64,000 nt of DNA from Paenibacillus cellulositrophicus (GCF_009363095.1 NZ_CP045295.1:2728001-2792000); one strand, 5' to 3'; shown: positions 34,998-43,183, numbered from the stretch's first letter. Program-made: numbers and translations. Notes: a model not told the origin generated them from the letters alone.

Positions 34998-35200
34998 GAG
35001 GTCAGCCAGTTTTTACTGGTTGACCACTTTTGTTATGGTGGTGTATTTCTCAGTAGTCGGGCAGATCGGACGTTCCCCTGGGTCTGTAACCCGTCGCTAA
35101 AACTGATCGCCCCCTACTTGTAGAAACCATGTTTAAGCTGGTTGAGACGACCTAGATCTCGCATAACAAGCGATGTTGTGGAACTATGAGGTGTTTTAGG
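34998..35200 (+). ncRNA. candidate bridge RNA of the IS110-family element
   Basis: A 5' hairpin GGTCAGCCAGT (35000-35010) / ACTGGTTGACC (35015-35025) has a TTTT loop. Next is a stem GGGC-a-GATC (35059-35067) / GATCGCCC (35105-35112). It encloses a loop with 5' arm CGTTCCCC (35071-35078), an inner hairpin GGGT/ACCC (35080-35083, 35089-35092) and 3' arm GCTAA (35096-35100). The 5' arm equals the left target flank at 34980-34987, and the reverse complement of the 3' arm, TTAGC, equals the right target. This matches the target-binding loop expected for IS110 bridge RNAs. A donor-binding loop was not found; exact ends are unknown. Confidence 0.6.
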
Positions 35201-35238
35201 GGTACCGACATTTTCACTTTTAAGGGAGGGAGTATTTC

Positions 35239-36441
35239 ATGAATCCAGTCATTGGTCTGGATATTTCAAAAGGTAAAAGATATGGACAAGTTTTCTTAGA
35301 CAAAGGCAAGCCCATGGGACACCCTTTTTGTTTTCAGCATAACCAAGTAGGTCTTAGCCAACTGCTAGATGTCGTTTCAACTGTACAGGATACAGCAGGC
35401 AAATCCCCAGTTGTGATTCTGGAATCGACAGGACATTACCATCAGGCTGTAATTCAGTTTCTAGAAGAACACGGTATCCTATTTTTAGTTGTGAATCCTC
35501 TCATTTCACATCAAGCCAAAAAGTCAAGTCTACGGAAAGTGAAAACAGATGCAGTCGATGCCTATCGGCTCTGCGAGCTGTACTACAAAGAGGAATTTGA
35601 AGACCATATGCAACGAGGGGTTCAACTACTAAATCTTAGGCATCTAACGCGTCAGTTTGACTCGCTCACACAAATGTATGTACAGGTGAAGCTTCAGTTT
35701 CAGGCCGTTCTAGATCAAGTCTTTCCGGATTATAGAGGTATTTTCGGTGACCTTTATTCAAAAGTTTCGTTGCTGCTTCTAAAACAGTTCATGACTCCTG
35801 GGGCATTTCAAACAGCTGGCGTATCAACCGTAACACACACAATTACCTGCCTCTGCCCTAGGCGATCTGATCATTGGGCTAGTGACAAAGCAAGCTGTAT
35901 CATGGTTGCTGCAGCAAATAATCCATTTCCAAAAGTGAGTTATAGTAGCCATCTAATAAGCTTAGCACTATTCATTGACTTACTTCTTCAATATCAAGAG
36001 CATCTTTCCCACCTGCAAAGTCAGATCGATGCCCTTGCTGAAGAAGTTGAATCTTATCAGATTATCCAATCGATTCCCGGAATAGGTAGCAAAATCGCTG
36101 CAACGATTTTGTCCGAGATCGGGGAAATCCATCGGTTTAATCACGCCAAAAAGCTGGTAGCTTTCGCAGGAATTGACCCTAGCGTCTACTCTTCTGGTAA
36201 GTTCACAGCGACAACCAATCGCATTACCAAACGCGGGTCTAAGAAGCTGCGTCATGCCCTATATCTCGCTGTACTATGCGGTCTAAAAAAGACCGGAAGC
36301 AAGAGGTTACGTGAATATTACGATAAGAAACGCGAAGCCGGAAAGCCTTACCGGGTTGCCCTCATTGCCTGCGTCAACAAGCTCCTTCACTGGATTTATG
36401 CCCTTCTAGTGAAGCAAGAAAGGTTTGTCGATTTAGATTAG
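35239..36441 (+). CDS. IS110-family transposase (DEDD type)
   Basis: 400 residues. The N-terminal RuvC-like DEDD domain shows GLDISKG (first Asp, residue 8), VVILESTGHYH (Glu), and KTDAVDAYRL (two Asps). The C-terminal Transposase_20 domain contains IIQSIPGIGSKIAATILSEIG (helix-hairpin-helix) and RITKRGSKKLRHALYLA with a serine-containing region. Length is normal and the frame is uninterrupted, so it is probably active. The ATG follows GGGAGGGAG. A structured leader, a candidate bridge RNA, lies upstream, as in the IS110 subgroup rather than the IS1111 subgroup. Confidence 0.93.
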   Translation: MNPVIGLDISKGKRYGQVFLDKGKPMGHPFCFQHNQVGLSQLLDVVSTVQDTAGKSPVVILESTGHYHQAVIQFLEEHGILFLVVNPLISHQAKKSSLRKVKTDAVDAYRLCELYYKEEFEDHMQRGVQLLNLRHLTRQFDSLTQMYVQVKLQFQAVLDQVFPDYRGIFGDLYSKVSLLLLKQFMTPGAFQTAGVSTVTHTITCLCPRRSDHWASDKASCIMVAAANNPFPKVSYSSHLISLALFIDLLLQYQEHLSHLQSQIDALAEEVESYQIIQSIPGIGSKIAATILSEIGEIHRFNHAKKLVAFAGIDPSVYSSGKFTATTNRITKRGSKKLRHALYLAVLCGLKKTGSKRLREYYDKKREAGKPYRVALIACVNKLLHWIYALLVKQERFVDLD

Positions 36442-36688
36442 TTAACACATTTTTCATCCGCAAGAACAGCCTTCCAGCATGTACAGAGAAGGTTATTTAG
36501 TGCGCCTATTTTTCAGTATACCGTCATCCCGTACTTTATTTAAGAGAAAAATGTTGACAAGATATTAGCTGGTTTTAGCTTAGTGAAGTCTCTGTGGCCA
36601 CATGTGTTTGTGAGTAGTTAAATTAGATATTTCGTTTTAGCGACGCAGCGTAGATATGATGTTATGTGATAAGCATGCTTCTTTCTTG
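36442..36688. other. 3' non-coding part of the IS110 element
   Basis: About 250 bases between the transposase stop and the right edge of the element. No gene or clear structure was recognised. Confidence 0.5.
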
Positions 36689-37141
36689 TTAGCTGAACAG
36701 CTCTTCTAAGTAGCTCTTTATAATATCTCTTCTAAATTCTTCATCTACTATATGAATTTCATCTTTAGTAATCCACTGGTATTTAAATTGGCTCCCTTGA
36801 TCCCCTCCATCTCCTGTGCCAATATATTCCCACTTTTCTGGAAGTTTTCTATCTGGTACAACAAGAAAATCATGTCGTTCCACATTTGAATCTATAAATA
36901 CTTTGTAATAATATTGAACTCCGAGTTTCTTCCTCATCAGTAAATAAGTCAACCCAGACTCTTCCAACATCTCTCTATATAAAGCCTCTTCAGCCGTTTC
37001 TCCAGGCTCAATATTTCCACCAGGTAACCTAAACTGTACACCGGGCTCATTCGAGTAAACTAATAATTTTTTTCTTCCCATCTGATCAGTTTGTACGATA
37101 AAACCGAAGGATTTTCTCTTTAGGGGTTTATTAGCCTTCAT
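36689..37141 (-). CDS. NUDIX hydrolase
   Basis: 150 residues. The NUDIX box is complete: GGNIEPGETAEEALYREM... matches Gx5Ex7REUxEExGU, ending LEESGL (about residues 41-64). It hydrolyses a nucleoside diphosphate linked to another moiety with Mg2+; the substrate is unknown. There is no ribosome site of note. Its stop codon TAA lies in the GTTAGCT boundary motif, which is also the right flank of the IS110 element, so the insertion lies immediately 3' of this gene without disturbing its frame. Confidence 0.9.
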   Translation of the reverse strand: MKANKPLKRKSFGFIVQTDQMGRKKLLVYSNEPGVQFRLPGGNIEPGETAEEALYREMLEESGLTYLLMRKKLGVQYYYKVFIDSNVERHDFLVVPDRKLPEKWEYIGTGDGGDQGSQFKYQWITKDEIHIVDEEFRRDIIKSYLEELFS

Positions 37142-37183
37142 AAATTTTCTTCCTCATAATTAGATTTTATCGTTGCATGCTTT

Positions 37184-37240
37184 TCACATAACGACTTATT
37201 CACAGGCTGCCTTCAAATGATTTCATTGAGCCGTCTTATG
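37184..37240 (+). repeat. boundary repeat R12, decayed
   Basis: Partial unit: CAGGCTGCCTTCAAATGATT (37203-37222), then TTCATTGAGCCGTC. It keeps the 3' hairpin arm and linker but no clear boundary motif. Confidence 0.5.
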
Positions 37241-37279
37241 TAGTGGAATGATCCGTTCTCAAGGCAAGTTTATAAAAAA

Positions 37280-37299
37280 TCCATCCCTTACAGGATGGA
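37280..37299 (-). terminator. Rho-independent terminator of the GNAT gene
   Basis: Stem TCCATCC (37280-37286) / GGATGGA (37293-37299), followed by ATTTTTTA on the minus strand, 12 bases after the GNAT stop codon. Confidence 0.8.
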
Positions 37300-37310
37300 C
37301 ATTACTCCAA

Positions 37311-37886
37311 TCATATTTCTGCCTGTTTGCGAAATCGTTCCTTTGTGAGAACATGCAATAACTCACCGTTACATTCCTCGTAATCACCTGTCAAACCCAT
37401 AAGTTCGCGTTCAAATACAAAGCCTAGTTTCCTAAAGACTCCTATTGACGCAGTGTTCTGGGAATTGGCCTTAGCGAACAATTTGTCTAACCCAATAACA
37501 TCAAAGGCATAGGCTGTCAACGCGGAGGCTGCTTCAGTTGCATAACCATTCCCCCAATAGTCTCGGCCAATCAAATAATACAGTTCTTTATCAGGAGCAC
37601 TTAAATCAAGTACGCCCACACCACACCAGCCGATGAAAGCGTCTGTTGCTTTGGTTCGAATCGCAAAGGAGTATTTAAATGGCATGTTAAAGGGCGTATT
37701 GTAACTGTCGATCAGCCACTTGAATAGGCCTTTATATTCTTCGAACGATAAAACTCCCATACGCATATAAGTGAACAACTCTGGGTTTTGCATCAGCTCA
37801 AACGATTCCATCAAATCACTTTCGATGTAAGGGCGAATGATTAGATGCTCTGTTTCTAATCGCATCATAGATAATTCGGATTGCAT
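37311..37886 (-). CDS. GNAT-family acetyltransferase (RimJ/RimL type)
   Basis: 191 residues. It starts LETEHLIIRPYIESDLMESF, typical of the RimJ/RimL group. The acetyl-CoA site is ELYYLIGRDYWGNGYATEAA (GNGYAT = the GxGxAxE motif), then AKANSQNTASIGVFRKLGF. It probably acetylates a protein N-terminus or an amine. ATG 37886 follows AGAGGAGA. It lies between repeats R12 and R13. Confidence 0.92.
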   Translation of the reverse strand: MQSELSMMRLETEHLIIRPYIESDLMESFELMQNPELFTYMRMGVLSFEEYKGLFKWLIDSYNTPFNMPFKYSFAIRTKATDAFIGWCGVGVLDLSAPDKELYYLIGRDYWGNGYATEAASALTAYAFDVIGLDKLFAKANSQNTASIGVFRKLGFVFERELMGLTGDYEECNGELLHVLTKERFRKQAEI

Positions 37887-38068
37887 GTTGATTCTCCTCT
37901 TGTCTGTATTTGTTATACATCATGTATCAGACTAGAGTGAGAAATATGGCATACCCACCCCTCACTTTCCACACATTTTTATCTATTAGCATAATCTGTT
38001 ACCCAGGAAAGATACAATGGATAATTTGATTTTAATCGAAGTTACCCTCTGGCTAATACCACACTTTA

Positions 38069-38144
38069 CTGCTCGTTTAGAAAAGGCAGCCGATTCCAAG
38101 TAATCGGCTCTTTATTGAGCTATTGTACCCAGTTAGCTCAATCG
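38069..38144 (+). repeat. boundary repeat unit R13 (full unit)
   Basis: Left motif CTGCTCGTTTAG (38069-38080), stem AGCCGATT (38088-38095) / AATCGGCT (38102-38109), linker TTTATTGAGCTATTG and right motif TACCCAGTTAGCTCAATC (38126-38143). It lies 14 bases before the lipoprotein stop codon (minus strand). Confidence 0.75.
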
Positions 38145-38157
38145 ATTATAAAGCGTC

Positions 38158-38457
38158 TTAGCAGATAGAGACTACGCTGTTTCTCATAGTCCCATCTTTA
38201 TCATTTACATAATCTGTCCCGTTTTCACAATTACTTTTCCTTTCCCACTTCACTTCGTATTCATTATTAACATGTTTTATAGAAGTAATTTTGATTGCAC
38301 CAAAAATGCTATAATTGTCATTCTTCTCATGATATTGCTCTACTATCAGTTTGGCTTTTTCTTCTGATATTTTAACAAGTTCAGCTTTAGGTGGGCGTTG
38401 ACATCCACTTAGAAGTGCAATCAATACGAGCAATAACAAAGCAAATTTTTTGTTCAT
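38158..38457 (-). CDS. small lipoprotein of unknown function
   Basis: 99 residues. The signal peptide MNKKFALLLLVLIALLSGC has lipobox LSGC, with lipidation at Cys19. The mature part is hydrophilic (ISEEKAKLIVEQYHEKN) with a beta-rich C-terminus that ends in a cysteine. It has no recognised domain. The ATG follows GAAGGGTGG. It is the only gene between repeats R13 and R14. Confidence 0.8.
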   Translation of the reverse strand: MNKKFALLLLVLIALLSGCQRPPKAELVKISEEKAKLIVEQYHEKNDNYSIFGAIKITSIKHVNNEYEVKWERKSNCENGTDYVNDKDGTMRNSVVSIC

Positions 38458-38525
38458 AATATGTCCACCCTTCCATTTGTCTTGGAGGCTGATCAGACAT
38501 GTGTAAGGAGTTTCTTGACTATATG

Positions 38526-38612
38526 CCTTCCAAATTATGACGTAATTGGCTTGTTATATGTTGCGTTATCCTGCCCGTTAGCTTAATGCCTGAAGCCAGT
38601 TTAGCTTTGTAC
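38526..38612 (+). repeat. boundary repeat R14 (left-motif type)
   Basis: CCTGCCCGTTAGCTTAATG (38570-38588) is followed by CCTGAAGCCAGTTTAGC, as at R2. A decayed piece GCCTTCCAAATTATGACG (38525-38542) precedes it and may be an older unit remnant. Confidence 0.7.
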
Positions 38613-38659
38613 CTCCGTAAAGTCTAACCTTTGCCCTTTAACGGTCATAACAGCGAAAA

Positions 38660-38866
38660 TTACGAAATGAGCTGGCGCCGCCTTAACAGGCACGATTCAA
38701 TCTTCCGTAGTAACCCTCGGTCATCTTCATAGTCGAAAACAGTATCCAGGAAAACTTGCTCGTTTGGAGCTAAATGAACAAGTCGTTTGAGCTTTTCAGC
38801 AAAGTTTTCTCGCCAGGTTCCAGTTATACTAAACGTATAAGTGTTGAAAAGTTTGTTAAGAAACAT
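38660..38866 (-). CDS. small hypothetical protein
   Basis: 68 residues from ATG 38866, which follows AAAGGA by about ten bases; the frame could extend to 38902. The sequence is mixed-charge with a helical N-terminus and acidic centre (FLDTVFDYEDD). I do not recognise it. It lies 3' of repeat R14 and may be a remnant of a longer protein. Whether it is expressed is uncertain. Confidence 0.4.
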   Translation of the reverse strand: MFLNKLFNTYTFSITGTWRENFAEKLKRLVHLAPNEQVFLDTVFDYEDDRGLLRKIESCLLRRRQLIS

Positions 38867-38983
38867 AGAGGATGGTTCCTTTGAACATCGGCCAAAGCAC
38901 ATCGTTATCAGGTACAGTCCAAACGGCTTCTAATTATTCCACAGGTAAGCGCAGACGGGCATATCCGAAAGGATGATTATGAA

Positions 38984-39931
38984 ATGGAAACTAGAGCAAT
39001 CGCAGGAACAAGTAAGGCGGGGACGTCCACGACTATGAGATCAAGCAAAATGGTCAGGGTGCCTCATGAATTGGTAAAGTCTCCGAATAAAAAAGGAAGC
39101 TTGAAGCTGGATGGGATGTCCGTTATCGAATTCTGTTTTTACACGCAAGGCATTAAAGGAAGCTTTTTCTTGCAGGATCATCTTCTGCTAATCGTCAAGT
39201 CGGGTGTCTATACCATTCGCTTCGGTGATCGAGAATACACGATACGGAGCAACGAAATGATGTTTATTCATAAATCAACGGGAGTCGAGTACGAGAAAGC
39301 AGGTGAACCCGATTCCGATTATATCCTCGACTATACGATGTTTTTCCTAAACGAGAAGATCGTAGATGAATTCCTCAAATTCGCCGGTTTAAAACCCATT
39401 TATCTCGTGAATGATGTTGTTCCGATAACCGTCTTTCCGATCAATGACCGCATTGGAAGCTATATTGAGTCGTTAAAACCCTATTTCGAGAACCCTGACG
39501 AGGTCAAAGAAGGACTGGTTCGTGTAAAGCTGATGGAATTGCTGTTTCATATCGCAGATTCGAATGATCGTTTGTTTCATCAAATGATGCAGCCCATAAG
39601 CAAGGAAAGAGGCAGCATTGCAAAAATCATGGAGGAGAACTTCATGAATCCCGTTTCCCTTAACGACCTGGCCTATTTGTCCGGCAGAAGCCTGGCGGCG
39701 TTCAAAAGGGATTTTCAAGCAATATACAACACCTCCCCGCTCAAATGGGTTCGCAATCGAAGGCTGGATAAAGCCAAGGAGCTGCTAGCGGAAACCGTGT
39801 TATCTGTTACGGATGTCTGTTTTTCGACCGGATTTGAAAATATCGCTCACTTTTCCAAAGTATTCAAGGAAAGATTCGGACTCCCACCCTCAGAGTTTAG
39901 ACGGCAGCTGAGGTTGAAGGAGGAAACCTAA
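38984..39931 (+). CDS. AraC-family transcriptional regulator (ExsA-like)
   Basis: 315 residues. The N-terminal cupin-like region (about 50-120; GVYTIRFGDREYTIRSNEMMF) is followed by a C-terminal AraC domain with two helix-turn-helices: SLNDLAYLSGRSLAAFKRDF and SVTDVCFSTGFENIAHFSKVF, ending GLPPSEFRRQ. ATG 38984 follows AAAGGATGA. It lies 5' of the aldo/keto reductase on the same strand, which it may control. No ligand can be assigned. Confidence 0.9.
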   Translation: METRAIAGTSKAGTSTTMRSSKMVRVPHELVKSPNKKGSLKLDGMSVIEFCFYTQGIKGSFFLQDHLLLIVKSGVYTIRFGDREYTIRSNEMMFIHKSTGVEYEKAGEPDSDYILDYTMFFLNEKIVDEFLKFAGLKPIYLVNDVVPITVFPINDRIGSYIESLKPYFENPDEVKEGLVRVKLMELLFHIADSNDRLFHQMMQPISKERGSIAKIMEENFMNPVSLNDLAYLSGRSLAAFKRDFQAIYNTSPLKWVRNRRLDKAKELLAETVLSVTDVCFSTGFENIAHFSKVFKERFGLPPSEFRRQLRLKEET

Positions 39932-39970
39932 AGGGGCTAAAAAATGGCTGCATAGGCACCTGATTTGAAG

Positions 39971-40004
39971 ATACCGTTTCGCGGAATTTACAGCGGAACG
40001 GTAT
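39971..40004 (+). terminator. terminator after the AraC gene
   Basis: Stem ATACCGTTTCGC (39971-39982) / GCGGAACGGTAT (39993-40004), with one mismatch, followed by TTTTG. It ends the AraC transcript before the aldo/keto reductase gene. Confidence 0.75.
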
Positions 40005-40140
40005 TTTGTTATGTACAGAAACAAAATGAGCTAAATAAACAAATAGAAATGAGCTTGTAGGCAAAGAAATTCATTCGTCTCCTTGATATTCTTATCTCAT
40101 GCGTTAAACGTTTCATTGATTTAGAAAGGTGTTGAAACCA

Positions 40141-41091
40141 ATGAAAAAAGTAAAATTGCAAAATGAAATGATTCCTCCCATCGCTCTTGGTACCTGGTCA
40201 TGGGGGACTGGTCAAGGCGGCGGGGATGCTATTTTCGGGAATCATCTTACCGCGGAAGACTTAAAACCGGTTTTTGATGCGGCGATGAAAGCCGGACTCC
40301 ATTTATGGGACACTGCGACGGTGTACGGAATGGGAGCCTCCGAAAGCATTCTGGGCGAGTTTACCAAAGGCCGCGACGATGTGCTGCTCTCAACGAAATT
40401 CACTCCGCAGCTTGGCGGCCCTGTTGAAGACCGCTTGAACAGCAGCCTGGATCGGCTCGGCGCGGACCAGACGGATATCTATTGGATCCACAATCCTCTT
40501 GATGTAAAAAGATGGACTCGAGAGCTGATTCCGCTCATGAAAAGTGGAAAAGTAAAATATGCAGGCGTCTCCAACCACACTCTGGAGGAAATCCAACTAG
40601 CACAAAGTATTTTGGCTGAAGAAGGGCTGAAAATCTCTGCTGTACAAAATCATTACAGCTTACTGTACCGTTCGTCCGAAGAAGCCGGAATCATTGATTA
40701 CTGCAACGAAAACAACATTGTGTTCTTCTCCTATATGGTATTGGAACAAGGCGCATTAACTGACAAATACAATGCGAAAAATCCTCTCCCCAGCGGCACC
40801 AGAAGAGGAGAGGCGTTTGATGAAGACGTGCTTGCGAAACTGGAAGGCTTGATCCATGTTATGAAGGAAATCGGCAATCATCACAATGCGAATTCTGCAC
40901 AAGTTGCCATCGCTTGGGCCATTGCGAAAGGAGCCGTTCCGATCATCGGCGTTACGAGGACTTCCCAAATTGCTGATGCTGTAAAAGCCGCTGAAATCAC
41001 GCTGACAGCACAGGAAATCCATGATCTTGAAGCAGCGGCGAAGGAGACCGGAATAGTCATCAAAGGTGAATGGGAAAAGCCGATGCATTAA
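40141..41091 (+). CDS. aldo/keto reductase
   Basis: 316 residues. It shows the AKR barrel: GTWSWGTG at the first strand, LWDTATVYGMGASES (catalytic Asp and Tyr), LLSTKFTP (Lys), IYWIHNP (His), and a C-terminal NADPH site, GAVPIIGVTRTSQIADA. Cytosolic NADPH-dependent reductase of aldehydes or ketones with unknown substrate. The start at ATG 40141 is preferred over a GTG at 40129 because AAAGG (40125-40129) then has normal spacing. Confidence 0.93.
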   Translation: MKKVKLQNEMIPPIALGTWSWGTGQGGGDAIFGNHLTAEDLKPVFDAAMKAGLHLWDTATVYGMGASESILGEFTKGRDDVLLSTKFTPQLGGPVEDRLNSSLDRLGADQTDIYWIHNPLDVKRWTRELIPLMKSGKVKYAGVSNHTLEEIQLAQSILAEEGLKISAVQNHYSLLYRSSEEAGIIDYCNENNIVFFSYMVLEQGALTDKYNAKNPLPSGTRRGEAFDEDVLAKLEGLIHVMKEIGNHHNANSAQVAIAWAIAKGAVPIIGVTRTSQIADAVKAAEITLTAQEIHDLEAAAKETGIVIKGEWEKPMH

Positions 41092-41149
41092 TCACTATAA
41101 TCCGTCTTTTGCCGGCCTTACCAGGTCCAAACGAAGGTTCTAGGGTCTC

Positions 41150-41791
41150 TCAGCTTACTTTCAGGATGATGTCCTTTAGTTCAATCAGCGTCTTGATTCG
41201 ATAGTTGGCCTGTGAGAAGTCATGTGTTTTGGTGAAGTCGTTATGGACAATAGCACAGTCAATACCAGCTGCCACGGCTGAGCTCAGCCCTCTGTTTGAG
41301 TCCTCTACAACCAGGGTCTCTTCTTTGGTAGCTCCGAAGCGCTTTAGGCCGGTCAAGTATGGTTCCGGGTGCGGCTTGGTGTGCTCGTAGTCTTCACGAA
41401 CAAGGACGAATTCCATGAATTGTATGATCTGGCGCTTTTCATGTATAAGCTGAAAATCCGCACGTTTTGCAGTCGTCACGATAGCCATGCGGACGTACTT
41501 TGACAGTTCGGCTAGAGTTTCAACTACACCTTCAATCTCTATGGCTTCTGTTCTTAGATACTCCTGATAATAGACGTTGCGGACCTCACGCTGCTTGCTG
41601 ATGGTCTGTTCATCAATACCCGCCGCCCTAGCTTGAGACCAAGTGCCCAATGACTGGGTCATGTCGCGGAGGTACTGATCTTTATCCAAGGTAAATCCAA
41701 TGTCAGCCAGAGCGCGTTCTCCCGCTTTGTAATACCAGAATTCAGTATCCACCAGAACACCATCATGATCGAAAAGTATGTACTTTTTCAT
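41150..41791 (-). CDS. HAD-superfamily hydrolase (beta-phosphoglucomutase-like)
   Basis: 213 residues. Motif I is LFDHDGVLVDTE (nucleophile and acid/base Asps), the cap domain is all-helical, motif II/III is IVTTAKRADF (Thr) and the lysine in YEHTKPHPEPY. Motif IV is LVVEDSNRGLSSA. This is the sugar-phosphatase/beta-phosphoglucomutase-type group. The start at ATG 41791 follows AAGGAGA. A decayed fragment of a paralogous gene lies at 4759-4858 beside repeat R1, showing that this type of gene occurred at another site in the array. Confidence 0.92.
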   Translation of the reverse strand: MKKYILFDHDGVLVDTEFWYYKAGERALADIGFTLDKDQYLRDMTQSLGTWSQARAAGIDEQTISKQREVRNVYYQEYLRTEAIEIEGVVETLAELSKYVRMAIVTTAKRADFQLIHEKRQIIQFMEFVLVREDYEHTKPHPEPYLTGLKRFGATKEETLVVEDSNRGLSSAVAAGIDCAIVHNDFTKTHDFSQANYRIKTLIELKDIILKVS

Positions 41792-41925
41792 TGTTTGGTT
41801 CTCCTTTGTCAGCTGTTGCAACCATTCGTGCCATCACGCGCCGCTGATCACCCTAAATAGACGGGGCCTGATGTGTTACTGAAGAAATAAGTTATTAAAT
41901 AATTTCGGTTCTACAATTACTCTAT

Positions 41926-41975
41926 CCTGCCCGTTAGTAGAATAAAGCCAGCCGATCAAAGAATCGGCTGGCTTC
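41926..41975 (+). repeat. boundary repeat unit R15
   Basis: Left motif CCTGCCCGTTAG (41926-41937) and 12-bp stem AAGCCAGCCGAT (41945-41956) / ATCGGCTGGCTT (41963-41974). The right motif is lost. It lies 25 bases 3' of the stop codon of the serine hydrolase gene and could act as its terminator. Confidence 0.75.
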
Positions 41976-41998
41976 TTGTTCGTACGGGGCCACGGTGC

Positions 41999-43183
41999 TC
42001 AGTCTTGTTTACTTGCTGGCTCGGCCGCGTCAGCCGACCCGGCCTGCCCGCCGCCGAACACCTCCTCGACGAGCCTCGGAATCGCCTTCTGGAACGCCGC
42101 TGCCAGGGACATGGCGGCGTCGTCCACATAATTCACGGAGGCGGTCAGGGTCTTGCTGCCGTCTGGCGTGCTGTACATCAATGCCGCGTAGCCCGAAATG
42201 CCACCGTTGTGGGTGATGATGGTAACGTCGCCGTTCGGACCGGCGTTCTGCACGAACACCCCCAAACCATAGCCGATTTTGGGATACGGCTTGCACATCT
42301 CGGCCAGCAGCGGGGCCGGGAGGAGCTTGCCGCCCATCAGCGCGGAGATGAACGTGTGGAGATCCTGGGTGGTCGAGATCATATCACCACCGGTGGAGAT
42401 CCAGGAGGGGTTCTGGCGGGTGATGTCGACCGTCTTCTGCTCGCCGGCGTCCTCGTACCGGTAGTAGGCGTGGGCATGCGGTTCGGGAATCTCCGGCTGG
42501 GTGTCTGGTACCACGGTACCCGACAGCCCAAGCGGCCCCAGTATTAGCCGCTGCATCTCCTCGGCGAGCGAGCTGCCGGTGACCTTCTCGATCAGCAGCC
42601 TGGCCAGCACGTAGTTGGTGTTGGAATAGCTCCAGTCCGTTCCCGGCTCGAATCGCGCCGGCTTGGATAATGCCAGCTGTACCAGTTCCTCCGGCCGGTA
42701 GGTCTTGAACCGGTTGTCTACCCACTCCTGGCCCTGCCAGGGGATCCCCGGCACGACCGTCCCGTCTTCGTAGTACTCGCCGGTGAAGTTGAACACCCCG
42801 CTGGTGTGTTGCAGCAGCATCCGCACCGTGATCCGCGGGTCCAGCCCGAACTCAGTCAGGTAGTCTACCACCGGGTCGTCCAGCCCGATCTTGCCCTCGG
42901 CAACCAATTGCAGCACCACGGTCGCGGTGAAGGTCTTGGTGTTGCTGCCTATCCGGAAGTGCCCGTTTGTAGGCGGCTTCGCCTCCTCGCCCAATCTGCT
43001 CACCCCGGCGCTGCCGACCCACTCGCCCTGCTCATCGTGCACGCGCAGCTGCACTCCGAGGAAACCGGAATCGACGATCTCCTGGATGGCCTTCTGCAGC
43101 TCCGGGCGATCCTGCCCGGCAGCGAATCCTTTTTCCTTCATATTTTCTGACGAACTAAAATTTTCCGTTGTTTTCTTTTCCAT
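41999..43183 (-). CDS. class C beta-lactamase-fold serine hydrolase
   Basis: 394 residues, no signal peptide. It carries the SxxK motif Ser80-Asn-Thr-Lys83 in RIGSNTKTF, the YxN motif Tyr186-Ser-Asn188, and a THNGG segment near residue 310 corresponding to KTG. This is the penicillin-binding-protein/esterase family. The protein resembles D-alanyl-D-alanine carboxypeptidases of actinobacteria. Despite the lactamase fold, the absence of an export signal argues against beta-lactam resistance; the fold also contains esterases. The DNA is strikingly GC-richer than its neighbours, so acquisition by transfer is likely. Confidence 0.88.
   Translation of the reverse strand: MEKKTTENFSSSENMKEKGFAAGQDRPELQKAIQEIVDSGFLGVQLRVHDEQGEWVGSAGVSRLGEEAKPPTNGHFRIGSNTKTFTATVVLQLVAEGKIGLDDPVVDYLTEFGLDPRITVRMLLQHTSGVFNFTGEYYEDGTVVPGIPWQGQEWVDNRFKTYRPEELVQLALSKPARFEPGTDWSYSNTNYVLARLLIEKVTGSSLAEEMQRLILGPLGLSGTVVPDTQPEIPEPHAHAYYRYEDAGEQKTVDITRQNPSWISTGGDMISTTQDLHTFISALMGGKLLPAPLLAEMCKPYPKIGYGLGVFVQNAGPNGDVTIITHNGGISGYAALMYSTPDGSKTLTASVNYVDDAAMSLAAAFQKAIPRLVEEVFGGGQAGSADAAEPASKQD

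Larger units (their letters stand above)
34990..36689 (+). mobile_element. IS110-family insertion sequence
   Basis: About 1700 bp. The left flank ends in ...CCCCGT (34989) and the right flank begins GTTAGCTGAAC (36688 onward). The dinucleotide GT at both edges is the likely core, and removing 34990-36689 leaves CCCCGTTAGCTGAAC, a normal boundary motif of the repeat family. One DEDD transposase gene is encoded, with a 250-base structured leader, and 250 bases follow the gene. There are no terminal inverted repeats or target-site duplication, as expected for IS110. Confidence 0.82.

Noticed and set aside
35113..35238. Donor-binding loop of the bridge RNA
   Set aside because: Partial matches (for example CATAA near 35163) to the joined ends of the element are too short to separate from chance.
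41999..43183. Beta-lactam resistance gene
   Set aside because: It has the serine beta-lactamase fold, but it lacks an export signal and resembles the esterase/carboxypeptidase branch; resistance cannot be inferred.
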